Origin: Tubiluchus corallicola
Taxonomy: Eukaryota > Priapulida > Priapulimorpha > Priapulimorphida > Tubiluchidae
Length of the DNA: 64,000 nucleotides
Reading direction: 5' to 3'
Assembly (NCBI GenBank): GCA_030141605.1
Contig: JAQGDQ010000372.1
Span: forward strand, 140,001-204,000
The notes under the pieces were generated by a model. The model was given only the letters and a program-made list of their open reading frames with translations. It was not told where the DNA came from and did no database searches. Position 1 is the stretch's first letter. Every line of letters starts with the position of its first letter. The position numbers were made by a program, and so were the translations under genes. Positions 34,128 to 49,930 of this stretch are shown in pieces.

Positions 34128-34545
34128 ATTGTAATTTATTATCACTTCAGCATGTATTTTTACATTACAATTTGCATTATTATCTTTAACTATGATGCCC
34201 TATAACTGGAAAATGAAATATAGTTACAATAATTGTAACAGAACTACATTAGTATACTATAGTATAGCATGATATAGTTAGGGAAAAAAGTCCAAATATA
34301 ATTACAAAAATTTAACAGAAATGTACCAACATAGTTACTAAACTACATAATAGTTTGTCAACAAGAAATAGATGCTGCATGGTGGTCAATCAAAAAGCAA
34401 AGCTTGTAAGACCACCATGAAAAGTGAAAAACCGACTTAATTTACAAGAGAGAGAATTATAGAAAAACAGGGAGTAGTTAAGATAAAATAATAGACAGAG
34501 ATAGAGAAAAAGAGAAAAGAAATGAATTAGAAAGAATTTTTATAG
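34128..34545 (-). repeat. LINE-like 3' end, minus strand
   Basis: About 410 bp match 50265-50676 in the opposite orientation, with shared segments such as GTTAGGGAAAAAAGTCCAAA and GCATGGTGGTCAA. On the minus strand it ends GATAATAAATTACAATTACAA, a retrotransposon-type tail. Confidence 0.72.
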
Positions 34546-34700
34546 CATACACCAGATAGCATGCCAACAACTCAACAAATAAAATGTACAAGATGTAAAC
34601 TATAAATTTGCAAGCCAAATTCATTTCTAGTTTCACGTTTTATTGTATGATTGTAGTTTAAATTTTAATCTTTACATTTTCTTGATCAATTTCAGGAAAG

Positions 34701-36985
34701 ATGCCTTATCTTAAGACACCTTTAACAGACATAACTGCGCACTATTTTCACGCCCAGGGCACCCCGTGTGAAGAGCTAGAAATGGATTTCTTCAAGTGTC
34801 TGACGGCGTACGGAAAACGGCAAGGCGTTACCAAATGCCGTCCGGAATATAACGATTTTGTAGAATGTGTTAAACAGAATAAAGAGGTAAGAAGTTTTTT
34901 TAATGGTGTCTACAAAAGTTATCACACAATAAATGCTCTTGATTCTGAGTTTAATCTAAAGTGGCATTTGCGCTGCTTGCAGATGCATTTTCCATCTGTG
35001 GAACAGTCTGCGGAAAAAAATCAATAGGAATAGTTGCCGAAAAAGAATAACGCATATGCAGGCTGCGCAAACGGGTGCATTGAAGACAATCTAAACCGAT
35101 TTTATATATTCTGCATCCTCCAAAATGCATCCGCATCCAGATGCTACATAGATGCTACTTAACCCTGCATTTTGACTGCTGAAAATAAAAATGTCAGTAA
35201 TGATAAGTCTTTCTCAAATTTTCTGCATGATAATGTAGCAGATCTGCGTTGTAGAGAACAGTATCAATGAATGCAGCTTGGAAAACTGGTATTGAAATTT
35301 TGATTATGTGTGGAATTATAAATGTAGAGTTTGCGTTATGAGTAGTGCTGTGTAAAACTTCAAAAATTTATATATCTGAGCTCATCTGTTGAAAAACTAA
35401 CGGGAGTTTCATTAATACTGGACTGCCGTCTGCTCATAGCGGAGGCAGGACGGATGGCACCGCAACCCACACGTAAGTGGGTGCATGTCGTAATTATCTC
35501 ATTCAGAGCATCACCCATAAACAAAGATTGAATAATAGAGTCAGTTGAAATGGAAATTTATTATTGAATAATAATAATAATAATTATTGGACACTTTGAA
35601 TAAGGAACGACCAGCTTACCTACAGGGACAGAGTTTGCGAGAAAAGCCTGAGAAATGTGAACATAGCCGCACATGCTGCGAAAGACACTACCACTGACAA
35701 GGGTCTACAGCAGACCTTCCCTTTTTATAAGCTCAGGTCTGCACGTGACTAGTGGCTTTTACTAACACAAGGTCAGAATACGAGTCTGTGCTAGATAAAG
35801 CCATGTTCACATGCACACCTGAAAAGTCTACTGTATTCCCCTGCCAGCATTACATTTCATTTCACCACAGCCCTGTAGTACAATACGTATTGTACAAAGC
35901 AGTTAAAGAAGTAGGAGTGCGCAAATCACGGATTTAGTAAAAATAAATAACAATTATTTTGTGAATGTTACTTAATAAGAGGAAAGCGTACAACTCGAGA
36001 GCATCATAATGATATACTAACTGAATCTGTTTCTGGGTTTAAATTACATTCACCATCCTTCACACTAATCATGTTTTATTTCTGGTTTGAACAAAGTTTT
36101 TTACCTATTTAGCTATATTTAGGGTAAAGTGGTAAACTAACTGTTTGACAATATTTGTTTAATGACAAATAAACAAACTGGTAAAATTTTAATTGACCTT
36201 CTAAGCAGGGCTGGATTACCGTATAAGCTAGTATAGGCTGCAGCCTAGGAGCCTAGGACCTGTCAAGCTTCGGGGGCCCATACTTTGCATCGCTGAATAA
36301 TTCATGTAAGTTGAAATAAAATTTCAACTTTAAAAAAAGAGGCCAGGAAGTCTGAAAATGCAATTTTAAGTGGCTTCTCATTTGAGAGGAACCCTCTTTT
36401 ATTTGAGACAACGTGCCCTTGTTTGAGACCCTTTATTTGAGACAATGCGCCCTTGTTTGAGACCCTTTATTTGAAATAATGGGCCCCTGTTTGAGACCCT
36501 TTATTTGAGATAATGGGCCATTGTTTGAGACCCTTTATTTGAGATAATGGGCCCTTGTTTGAGACCCTTTATTTGAGACAATGTGCCCTTGTTTGAGACC
36601 CTTTATTTGAGATAATGGGCCCTTGTTTGAGACCCTTTATTTGAGATAATGGGCCCCTGATTGAGACCCTTTATTTGAGATAATGGGCCCTTCCTTTGAA
36701 ACCCTTTATTTGAGATAATGGGCCCTTGTTTGACACCCTTTGTTTGAAATATGGGACCCTCATATGCGCAAATGTTGCTGAAATCTGTCAAGTAAAAAAT
36801 TTTCAATGTACTGGTTTCAGCAAAGCAGAGCTATTTGTTCATTCCTTCATGCATTAGCCAATAGTTAAAATATGTTCTTTTTGCAGGGAGAGCGATTGGC
36901 TATCATGAGGCAGGAAAGATTAAGGCAGTACTTTAAGGGAGAGAGAGAAAAACTGTATGATCCACCGCCACCTAAAGATGTATGA
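34701..36985 (+). CDS. NDUFS5: Twin-CX9C protein, NDUFS5-like complex I subunit
   Basis: Two coding exons, 34701-34886 and 36887-36985, join in phase 0 to give 94 aa. The start Met lies 5 nt after an acceptor (TTTCAG at 34690-34695), so a 5' UTR exon lies upstream. The protein has two exact C-x9-C motifs, C-EELEMDFFK-C and C-RPEYNDFVE-C, the hallmark of intermembrane-space proteins folded by the Mia40 relay. The second motif with its EYNDFVEC core, the following R/K-rich helix (IMRQERLRQYFKG) and the proline-rich end (YDPPPP) match NDUFS5, an accessory subunit of NADH dehydrogenase. It has no classical presequence, as expected. The N-terminus is poorly conserved, so another CX9C family member is possible. 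The intron holds a minisatellite and a hAT-like end. Confidence 0.78.
36206..36300 (+). mobile_element. hAT-like element left end (fragment)
   Basis: CAGGGCTGGATTACCG resembles the terminal repeat of a common hAT group. No matching right end is visible; the neighbouring 34-bp array may be internal to, or have replaced, the element. Confidence 0.4.
36376..36760 (+). repeat. 34-bp minisatellite, about 11 copies
   Basis: The unit is GAGACCCTTTATTTGAGATA followed by ATGGGCCCTTGTTT, with substitutions between copies (GACAATG, GAAATAATG). It lies in the intron of the NDUFS5-like gene. The minus-strand open frame across it is a by-product. Confidence 0.93.
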
Positions 36986-37500
36986 TGATGACACTGCGCT
37001 TTTTCAGTTGTTATAATATTTTATGAAACTAGGACTGCTTGTGTGAACCAGTGGATGGTGTGGTGATACTGGCATCTTTAGTGTTCTCAACCCGATACTT
37101 GTACGCTTACGAATGATTTGGAATTCTCGCTTAGTGTTAGCAGGATACATCGATTACACGTGATATATCCATTAGCGGTTTTGATGTTTTTGTTGTAGAA
37201 ATGTTGCAGAACAGTTTAAGAAAATGATATTTTGCGTTACATACGATTTTCAACAAATTTACATTTATAGGTTTTCTTTTGCAAGAATTCTTATTAAGTG
37301 TATTATAAAACTTGGAAGTTTTGCCATAAACTAACTTTGCTGAGATACTTTCATTCTATGTTGTTGACTAAGCTGTAGGTGGACTGCGTCCGTTTTTTAA
37401 ATCCGTAGACCACAATGGATTATAGCGTGGCTCTAATGTGTACATCGTTATGCTAAAATAAATTTTGTTGATTTATGTATACTATATAAATTTTCTCTGT
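36986..37500 (+). other. Presumed 3' UTR of the NDUFS5-like gene
   Basis: Non-coding after the stop codon. An AATAAA lies at about 37456 (CTAAAATAAATT) and could serve as the polyadenylation signal, giving a 3' UTR of about 480 nt. Confidence 0.45.
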
Positions 37501-37786
37501 AGTTTACTAGGTTTCCTGCATGCATATAGTTGATCTTTGAAATTTAGAAAATAATTCACATTCATTTTAGGTCAAAAGTGTAGGGAAAATGCCAAAACTA
37601 ATGTGGCAATATAAATGCCAGCCATGAGTTTTTTACAGTAATTTATTAATGTTGACAAATTCTGAGCTTTCACTAGCATTCTGTTTATGTGGCTTTTTCA
37701 AAGGCAATTTGAATTTACCATCATATCGGGTGCCTCAAAAGTCTCTCATTGTTTTTAAAAATTTATCAAAAACTAATAGCAATTAC

Positions 37787-38270
37787 AACTCAATTCAATT
37801 TCAGTTTCAATTTATTTATCTCTTTATAATACTACAATAAAACATTATTAATAAGAATCAGTAATAAATTTTGAAGAATGGTTAAAATGAATGGATATAT
37901 CTAGAACTAGAGAAAGGTTAGAGAAAAGACAATTCGATTCAACTCAATTTCAATTTATTTATCTCTTTGTAGTGTTACAATAAAACATGGTTAATAAAAG
38001 AATCGCTAATAAGTTTTGAAGAATGGTTAAAGTGAATAGATATATCTAGAACTAGAGAAAGGTTAGAGAAAAGACAATTCGATTCAACTCAATTTCAATT
38101 TATTTATCTCTTTATAGTGTTACAATAAAACATGGTTAATAAAAGAATCGCTAATAAGTTTTGAAGAATGGTTAAAGTGAAAAGATATATCTAGAACTAG
38201 AGAAAGGATAGCGAAAAGACTATAAAGTCACCTAGTCTGCTATCCTTTACCAAATATAGATAAAATGATT
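37787..38270 (-). repeat. LINE-like 3' tail triplicated in tandem
   Basis: Three consecutive copies start at about 37787, 37941 and 38085 (period about 144-154 bp). Each begins AACTCAATTTCAATTTATTT and ends in AGAGAAAGGTTAGAGAAAAG. On the minus strand each ends in AATAAATTGAAATTGAG, a retrotransposon tail. The last copy continues into a longer LINE-like 3' UTR. Confidence 0.75.
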
Positions 38271-38896
38271 TTTAATTTAAGGAAATTTATCAGTTTAATT
38301 TAGGAAACATTAATAATTTTAAAATTATGACATTTGCTATATAATTAAGTAATCCAGAGTAAAGAAAATACATGTACTTTAATTAGCGAGCAACAAAATA
38401 AGGTCAATCTTGATTAAACTAAAAATTGCATTTAGATTTTATGTGAAATACAGGTCAAAAAATTGTTATGAAATGATAAAAACACTTTGGGTTAATAATG
38501 CAATTAATCAACAACAGGAGTTAAATACATTTTGATTTGAGTTCAACTTCATTATTTCTAGGCTTATTGATTAAGAACAAATCTACTGACTTGGACAATA
38601 ATACTAAATAATATAATTCTCAATATACTGATAAGACAAACATTTAGCTATACAGGTTTTTTTAGTAATTTTACAAAGGAGAGCTAAGACTTGTGTAATC
38701 TGTGAACAACACCTAAATCTTTACTCATAAAGTAGTACTGCAGTATGACTTTAATAATTAGCCATTTAGCAGTTTGATGTGGGTGAGTGATTGATTCATG
38801 AGAATTATAGTTTTTTTTCTGTTTTTGTCATTAAAATGGGTCACTTATTACAATAAAATTGAGTAAGCCTCAGCGTAATGTTAAGATAACAACACT

Positions 38897-39560
38897 GTTC
38901 AAGACAAATGCGTCCAGTGCTTATTAAAAAAAACTAAAGTGCAAAACTAAGGCCTAATTATATACAATTATTTACAAACACCATATTAAAATATTTTTAC
39001 AAAACAATATTACAAAAGTACATTAATTTTTACATGACGTATTTTACACTATAGGCCTATATACATTTGACGTGACACAATTAACAGAAACATGCTTTAC
39101 ATTACATAAATTTCGCTCATTACATTTACATTATATTTATACATTTGACATTACAAAACTAACATAACACGTATTACATTACATAATTTTTTAAAATTTT
39201 TACATTCCTAATCGTTTTATGGAGTCAGGGGCGGGGGTAGATGAAAGTTGAGTCTGTGTAATTAGTATCAGATGCACAATGTGGAAGTTTACACCTGTTA
39301 TACTGATATTCTTTTAATTTCTTTTTAAAGTGGTGGAGAGATTATATTTGCTTTATTTCACTGGGTAGTAAGTTCCATAAATGTATGGCTTGTTTTGATA
39401 TAGAATTATTTCCAAATTTATTGTTTACTGTAATTTGCTTTAAATTGTGTGTTCTAGGGTTTAATGTGGTATCAGGAATAAATGCTAAGTTGCATCAGCC
39501 TTGGCTGCAAGAGTCTGCTAGGTTAGAAGGTTACAAGGCTGCATAAGTCTATTGCAATAA
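38897..39560 (-). mobile_element. LINE fragment with the polymerase C-terminal tail, minus strand
   Basis: The minus strand at about 39520-39330 reads NPRTHNLKQI, then NNSISKQAIHLWNLLPSEIK, the short tail after the reverse transcriptase in many CR1/Jockey-like elements. Its 3' UTR (down to 38897) matches 1283-1437. The 5' part is missing. Confidence 0.65.
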
Positions 39561-42251
39561 TTTTCATTTATACCTATATATAGCACGCTCTTCTATATAG
39601 CCATGCAGCGATTTTGCACCTGTGCCCTATGGAGTCCATATGTATTGTAGCAAATGAAAATGTTGCATCACACTTGAAAAGTATTCTAGAAAAATTCTGT
39701 TACAGAATAAGAGTTTAGCATGAGATGAACGTCCTTATTTGGTTAGCTGCAACGAAACTCAAATTAGTGGGGGGGATTTTTGAAACACCCTGTACTTTCC
39801 CACTGCAGCCTGTTGCTCTTTAATGGTGCCATACGTTTTGCATAATATGTATAAAACTGCTTTCTAGCATATTGACACAAAAGCTTTATTAACTAATCTA
39901 ATAAAAAACTAGGTTCGTTAAGACAAATAATTTTTATCATTTTTGTTAATGTCACTCATTATGTATTACCAACTGTTTACAGTGATGTCATCGCAATTTA
40001 CTAATGTATTATTGATTCAGAGGAAGCTAATTTACGTTTTAGTGACTTAAGTCATTAATTTATTTAATTAATAATTTACACATTCACGTAAATAAATTTC
40101 GATTATTTGTTCGTCCACCGCCATGCAAAGATTTGAGCTAATTCATCTTTGCAAAAATCTGTAATGCGGTAGCGTGTTTTATGTTGATGTGCCTAGATTT
40201 CTATCTCGTAGAAATAATGTAATACAGTACACCATTATGCGTGTTGCCGAACTACTTTATTTACAATGCGTTCTGACGCATTAATACATAACAGCGTGCA
40301 CAAATTTTTGTTCCGTGTGCGCGACCGACTTCCGACTTTGTCGCACACACGTCAAGAGTATTTCCTCTATTCTTTCTGTTGTAATGCAAACAAATATCGC
40401 GATTAGCTAGCCTGTCGTCACAGTAATTTTTCACATACGTATCCTACTTAACGTAAAATTAATGGTATTAGAAATTTGAAATATAACGACAAAAAAACAG
40501 CATTGCGCAAAAAATCTCCTCTACTGTACAACAAAAACCGGCCAATCAAACAGGTAATAACGTCGCCATTGTTCTGTTTCCAGTATCCATGAGTTTGTTG
40601 ACGAGTGGGAGAGACGTCCCAGTAACGACGCTTTGTTTACTCTTGATTAGCAATGATTGAGTTAGACAATCTTGTATACGGATGGCACTTGGGGAGGGCA
40701 TCCTATGATTAAAGTGTTGCAAGTTGGTTCTCCTGCCAGCTGCTGGGAGGAATTGGAATAACGTCTCAGAATAGTTCAGGATTCCGGGATTTCCACTGCT
40801 GTAAAAAACAACACCAACATCTTAAGATTCATTTTTTGGGATAAATGAACTAAAAAATATTATACTAGCCTTCAGAAAGATGTATCCTAAATTAAACATG
40901 TTTTCAACTAAAACGCATTAATGTTAAAAATCATTGAATTAAATTACACTCGTGTCCAGTAATGAAGTGTGTACGCTCTACAAGTTGATGCTTTTACATA
41001 TTTTGCAATAATTACGAGAGGCAATTTAATGGTCCATATTTGAATAAACTGATGCTGATCAGAATTTATTAACCAAAAGCACTTCCTAATAAAGACAGCA
41101 AAAACTATGAACTATGAATTTATTTTCACACATCAAAATACAATATCATACACATTAATAAACTTTAAATAAAATAATTTGAGCAGTGCGAGGTGAGTGT
41201 ACGACCATACGATCATTAACACACTCACCTTGCATAAATGAAAAAATGATTATAGTTATGCATGCATCTGTAGATAACTTGATGTAAATAAAGATGAAGA
41301 GATTAAATTATACATTATATTTGTAGTAATAACTATAATTGTATAGAACATTTAAATATAATTCATGGTAATAAAGATGATAGTATCACGTTTAAACAAG
41401 TCACCAATTGATGCAAAATCGAGTGTTGCATATTCACTTCTTAATTCCGGCTATGGGTAGAACAACAGTACACATGTCCCCCCCCCCCTTTAGAGCGAGT
41501 TATCGCAATTGGGTTCTCCGTTCTCTTTGTAATCTGTAGTATAACAAAAATCCACCGTGCATTTGCTTCACACCGTCGAATTAAAACTCAACACACAAAC
41601 AAAACTCAACATAAAACACCAGTCAAGCACCTGTGCAACTTCATACGTGTCTAATATGTTAATATCTTACCCAAAGCCATTTTCTTATAAATATTGCAAA
41701 CTTTATTAATTACTCGAAAATTCTGTGTCAACTCAATGTAGAGTTTTATGCAATTATGCTATTAATCACAGCTTCAATTGTGTTTTTAATTGTAAATCAA
41801 TTTTATTTCATCTTAACACTATCCTATCCTAACACAGCAGTCTTCACTGAAAAGATTTTGTGTCATAGTCTTGCCTATTTTAGCTTATTTCTTATTTAAT
41901 TTATTTTATTATTCGCAATTTAGTAGAGAAAGTACAGTGGCGTACGACAAAACTGCATGAAGCTGCCAAAATTATTTTAGCATAATTAGCACCGTTTGGC
42001 TAAATTCAGTTTAAAAGCTGGAGGACCATAATGTTGCTAATTATGTCTTCAAATATTAGCAGTTTTGAGTTATTCATTTACGATGCAACTACATAAATAG
42101 GTCAGTCTGGTGGTAATGCTGTTTTCATGCTGGTTCTAGTTATTTATATACAGTAAGTTTTTAATATTGTGACGTCACAACAGAATTTATTTTCCACTAA
42201 TGGGAAACGACTGTATCACTTCACTCACTTGTCTGACTGCAGTATACTTTT
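39561..42251. other. AT-rich intergenic DNA, no gene seen
   Basis: No splice-bounded exon, RNA gene or copy of the window's repeat families was recognised over about 2.7 kb. A C-run lies near 41478. This is the quietest stretch of the window. Confidence 0.4.
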
Positions 42252-42255
42252 TTAA

Positions 42256-42709
42256 CCCTTTCATACCTGTTGTATCCTGTGGGATACGAGAATATTTTCT
42301 GCCTTTGAAATTAATAAAATTTTAAAACTGACGGTTATTTGATCTGTTAATAGTTATTTTGATTTAAGTCAATAACAATAGACTAAAATGGTGATAAAAT
42401 GGCAAACTAGAAAATCTACATTGCATAAAAAACTGCTCAAGGTACAGTACTTTAGAGACGACTTTGTACAGATCAGCATAGCATGAATACTAAACGTCTT
42501 GAATACTTTAAAAAATTATCAGCAGTTGCAAAATGAAGCACATTTTATGCTTCCATTGAATCCCAATGTATCTCGTGGGATACAGGCTATATTTAGCACG
42601 CGGGCACAGGTAGAAAAAAATTATTATGTGTAAACAAGATGGACATACTGAACAAAAGTACTAAATCAAAAAACATTTCTTATTAAAAAACAATTTGAGA
42701 CTGAAAGGG
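42256..42709. mobile_element. piggyBac-type MITE with TTAA duplication
   Basis: The 454-bp element starts CCCTTTCATACC and ends GACTGAAAGGG, with TTAA on both sides (42252-42255 and 42710-42713). TTAA duplication with ends beginning CCCTTT is the piggyBac signature. GTATCCTGTGGGATACGAGA (near 42279) and a related GTATCTCGTGGGATACAGG (near 42569) are internal subterminal repeats. No transposase remains. Confidence 0.85.
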
Positions 42710-43417
42710 TTAACAAATAACCTGGGTATACCACCAGGGTATCGGTAGAACGTGTGTGTATCGGCGCTATGTGGGGGGTCATTTCTTCACCTAATTCTCA
42801 GTATACTTCAGGTTATATAATTTCTTTGCTGGTATACTGAACCTGTGTTATGGTCGTGCTTATGATGATGTTACTTTGAACTTGCACAAAGTTCAATAAA
42901 TTTAATAAACTTTAACTTGCACAATTACTTTAAGACACACATGGTCTGGTATCTATTTATACAGTGCGCGTGTAATTTAAGCTATGACATATCAAACTTT
43001 AATTGTCCCTGTAAACGGTGTTGATTCTTTGTTTAAATGTTTCATCATGTTTGTACTAGCGAGTCTTCCCCTGGGTCACCCCATAATGGGACCCCTCATT
43101 GTGATGTACCCGTATCAGGACACCCTAATTCAGTATCTACATTCTACATCTACGGAACAATGGTCAGCAAGTTTTGAACATAATTCATGAGTTGCGTCTA
43201 GGCAAGCCTGAAACTACTGACTCGAACTAACCTCTGAGTCAGCTAAGAACAAACGAGTGATCATCGTTGCTTGACCACTGGCTACTTGCTGGCCCGTTGT
43301 TTTGGACGCCTCGCCTGTTACTGGTTTTTCATTCAGTGATCAATGGTTTAATACAGTTTCAATGTGATACCACGCAAACGATTGTTTTGTCCCTGAATGA
43401 AAAGGTAGCCACGGGTC

Positions 43418-43466
43418 ATTGGCTGGACAGGTATATAAGCACAGGACATTTTCTTTGTCCGGCTTT
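43418..43466 (+). promoter_or_regulatory. Core promoter of the TALE homeobox gene
   Basis: An inverted CCAAT box (ATTGG, 43418-43422) is followed by a TATA box (TATATAAG, 43432-43439), about 100 bp upstream of the start codon. Transcription would be expected near 43462-43468. No other good TATA box lies in the flank. Confidence 0.6.
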
Positions 43467-43536
43467 TAAAAAGTGACATTGCAGCGTTACAGTAGTTACG
43501 AAGTGGAAAACAACTTTACATAATACTAAGTGTTCT

Positions 43537-46288
<2,752 letters not shown>

Positions 46289-46922
46289 TAGTCCAATGAG
46301 TTTATTATTGTAAATGAATCACGTGCAAAATTACGTGACCGGAAACGGTGTTTATTTACTGAGAATTATTTGACAATTTTTGTGCATCACTGTCATCATT
46401 GTTGTTGTCATCTTTGTCATCATCATCAGCGTCAGCATCACCGTCATGTCATCATTGTCATTGCAATCAATCATAATCATTCAGATTACATCTGACACAT
46501 TCTTTAGTTTTAGGACAATTTTCTACGAAAAAGTAGTAGAAACTTTAAGATAATTTATAAAAATGTTGCAAAAATATACAAAAATGTTGCAAAAATTTAT
46601 TATTTAACCAACGTTTGCCTGACACTTAGTCAACAGCTTTAGACTGATTTGCACCTGTAAATTAGAATGAAAAGTCGTAAAAACCTCACATAGATAGTTG
46701 CATTGCACTTACCAATCGACAGTCTTTTTAATTAATCTGCTGGTCAAATTAATTGTGATTATTTTGCGATAGTATGTGCAGCCTGAACCTAAAAATAGGC
46801 ATGATTTTGTGACACGTGCGTGTATTAGTATCTTAATTTTTATGTTGTAGTGAAATTGACGTTAAACTACTTATTTTATCTGAGAAATACGTTATTTGAT
46901 AGTAACTGTGATGACTTTTAAT
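46289..46922. other. TALE gene 3' flank
   Basis: Non-coding. A TCA/TCG triplet-rich low-complexity stretch lies at about 46388-46480. No other gene or shared repeat was seen. Confidence 0.45.
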
Positions 46923-47306
46923 CAGGGCCTATTTCGGGGGGGGGGGGGAGTGGGGATACTTCCCTGGGGCCTCGCGCGAAGGTAACATTTTTTTTACTTT
47001 ATGCGAACACACTGCCTCTCTCTCTCTCTCTCTGTCTGTCTCTTGCCGCACGCGCGCCGTTTACCAGTATTGACAAGTATTAAGAACTGGTCTTGAGAAT
47101 AAAGCAGTTTTTCTTTCAATTGTTCTTTCCTTTGACAACTGTATAATTCCATATTTTCTCTTGGAAATGCTTCTCCGGCATTCTAGCAGTTCAAAAATTT
47201 TCTGGGCGCCAACCATGGTGGAGCCCTCCATCCCAACACCCCCCACCCCCGAGGGGCCTCACACGCCCCACTTGCCCGGGCCTCGCTTAGGCTGAAATAG
47301 GCCCTG
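46923..47306. mobile_element. hAT-type MITE, family 1, copy 2
   Basis: The same 13-bp ends as copy 1 (CAGGGCCTATTTC and GAAATAGGCCCTG), with a perfect 8-bp duplication CTTTTAAT at 46915-46922 and 47307-47314. Its internal order is inverted relative to copy 1. Confidence 0.93.
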
Positions 47307-47314
47307 CTTTTAAT

Positions 47315-48955
47315 AACGTCATCACATTTTTGACATTGATAAAATAACTTGACATTTTCGCATAACTTAATGCGTTATAGCAAAATGGTGTCTTATTATT
47401 ATTATAAACTGTGATTAATAAAAATGTTTTTTTGTGATTAAAATGTTGTCATATTCACGCTGTCGTCGCAAGTTTGCATTTTTGTATTTTAGAAGAAACT
47501 TTGTAAAGTAATAGAATGTTTGTGGAGAGTAGTCAAATACCAGGCACTTTCTCATAAATCTAGTAAATGAAGTGAACAGAAAATTATAGAATTACTCAAA
47601 CTAACACACAATTTATTAATAAGTTATTCGGGACTTGTTTGATTTGAGAGGAAAAAACGAGAATAATTATTATCATTATTATGAGTCTATTTCGTATAAA
47701 CAGTTTACAAAGATAAAGATGTTAGTAAAACAGGTAATGCGATGTTAGTAAAGTAACATATCTACAGAATTCAATTATTTTGTAAATTACTTAAAGAAAA
47801 GGTAAGAACATATAATAAATATTAAATATTTATTTCGTATAAAAATATACAGTTTACAAAGATAAAGATGTTAGTAAAACAGGTAATGCGATATTAGTAA
47901 AGTAACATATCAGACATTCAACTTTATAATAACCACACATTGTAGTTCCCTTGTAATTATAAGTATACAGTGTTGTAAGGAGCTATAGTAGATATCTTAA
48001 AACAATCTTTAAATGAGTTCTTAACCTTTAATTTTACATTTTCGTTTAGATCTACAGTACAACCATATTTAAATCTGAAATTTACTCGACTGTTATTTAC
48101 ATTGACAAATAATAAGGAAATCATATATAACATAACAAATCAATCATTATCATAAAATCGCCGCTAGTTAATGCAGAAATCGTAAAGTTGTTTATTTCAT
48201 GCGTTTAAAAACACACACAGCGTCAGTTGCCGTGGCAACAACGACTATCATTTTTAAAACTTAACCAATGTGGAAAGATAACTGCGTAAAATTTCAAATG
48301 GCTCTATTAATAATACTTTCTCTCAAAAATGAACATTTGAGAAGTACTTCTCTTATAATATACGCAAATTACAAAGGTATAGGACGGCAAAATGGAGTTA
48401 TAGTGGTACTGGTTGTAAGAAAAATGTATACCAACAAAATTTGCATGACATATGTCACATGCGCATTCATTTCTCGTACACACCCCACTTTAAGTATGGC
48501 TAAAGCATTATTACATGTCTTGTGTTGTGTACATAAGCATTATGGTGGTGTAAAGGAAGACATATAGATAATTACATACTTATAACTAAACGATTATCAA
48601 AATAAAACAAAAAAACTCGCAAAAAGTTGTCCAATGTACATGGACTTAAGCCTAAGCTAACATATGTAGCAGCTACTGATTACAAACACTGAGCTAGCAA
48701 TTTTCAAAAATGTACAATTATTAACAAAGCGAAATGGAAACTTTACAAAAAATGAAGATGCATGTATCTTAGTGCGTATTGCTTACCACCTTCAAGTAAA
48801 AGAATAAAAAATCTATTAATTCTGATTTGTCTGAAGCTACTTCATGCACAGCAGTAGGTTGAAACGTCACATCGTTTAATGTTTTTATCTTTTGTTGTGA
48901 TGTGTTTTTCAATTGTTGCAGTTTTTCGGATTAACAATTTTAGATTAAGAAGGGT
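47315..48955. other. AT-rich intergenic DNA with a tandem duplication
   Basis: A block of about 100 bp (TATTTCGTATAAACAGTTTA and following, to TAAAGTAACATATC) occurs at 47689 and again at 47831. The open frame at 48268-48567 lacks family resemblance or splice support. No gene was recognised. Confidence 0.5.
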
Positions 48956-48963
48956 AAAGGACA

Positions 48964-49174
48964 CAGGGCCTATTTCAAGGGGGGGATACTTCCCCTGGGC
49001 CTCGTGCCTAGGTAAAAATTTTTGCTTTATGCGAACATACTGCCTCCTCGTTATTTTCTCTTCGAAAATGCTTCTCCGGCATTCTAGCAGTTCAAAAATT
49101 TTGTGGTTGGCGCCCGCTCCCGGCCTCACACGCCCCACTTCCCCAGGCCTTTGTTTAGGGTGAAATAGGCCCTA
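48964..49174. mobile_element. hAT-type MITE, family 1, copy 3 (shortened)
   Basis: It has the same ends, with the last base changed to A, and a perfect 8-bp duplication AAAGGACA at 48956-48963 and 49175-49182. At 211 bp it lacks part of the interior seen in copies 1 and 2. Confidence 0.92.
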
Positions 49175-49182
49175 AAAGGACA

Positions 49183-49930
49183 TTAATAATGCTGAGTCAG
49201 ATTAAGATCCTTAGTCAAGATAACGATGCGATAAAATTATTGAATTTGAAACAAAAAATACTTTGCCACCTTAACTGAGACGTCATATGTAACCCTGGAC
49301 AACAGAAGGTAAGCATAATACGAGGTTCTTAAGTAATTGCTGAAAGCTGCAAATACTAATGAATTAAATATTGTTGGACGATTCTCATATATAACTCCTG
49401 AGAAGCCATGCAGCTAATACGAAAACAGATTCCAGAAATAACCTCTGAAGCCATGACTACCAGCATGCGTCAAAGCTGTGAAAAATTTATGTATGCAAAG
49501 CTACGCGCATGCGCATGCTAGCTTGAACTACAGTTGTAAATAAACAGAAATAATAATAGTAAACAAGCAGTGGAATAGAAAATGAAAATCTTTGTAGACT
49601 AATTGAAATATTCTCACTAGTAAACGTTGCCGAAGCCTGGTTATACGTACGGAATAAGTGCATTGGGGAAAATACAGGATATAAACGTAAAATAAACAAG
49701 TGATTAGATGAATATTGTCGTCATTGTCGTATACGATTAATGCATGATTAAGTGTATAATTAACAACTATCTGTGAATGTAGCCGTGATTAGAAAACAGA
49801 GATTACTGTTTAGCTTCTAAACTCAGTGTTTCTGCAAGTTCGTTCGCGTGATAAAACAAGAGGAAAGAACAGAAGTTTTGACGATCGTCTCATCAAATTC
49901 AGATTGAGGTGAACACAGTATTTAACTTCA
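49183..49930. other. 5' flank of the gene starting at 49931
   Basis: AT-rich, with no TATA box at a convincing place and no recognised exon. A GCGCATGCGCATGC run lies near 49504-49517. The promoter and 5' UTR of the next gene probably lie here. Confidence 0.4.

Noticed and set aside
36603-36806. 67-codon minus-strand repeat protein
   Set aside because: It is a translation of the 34-bp minisatellite in the intron of the NDUFS5-like gene.
40560-40680. Short plus-strand frame after a TTTCCAG acceptor-like site
   Set aside because: It ends within about 25 codons, has no matching neighbour exon and shows no family resemblance.
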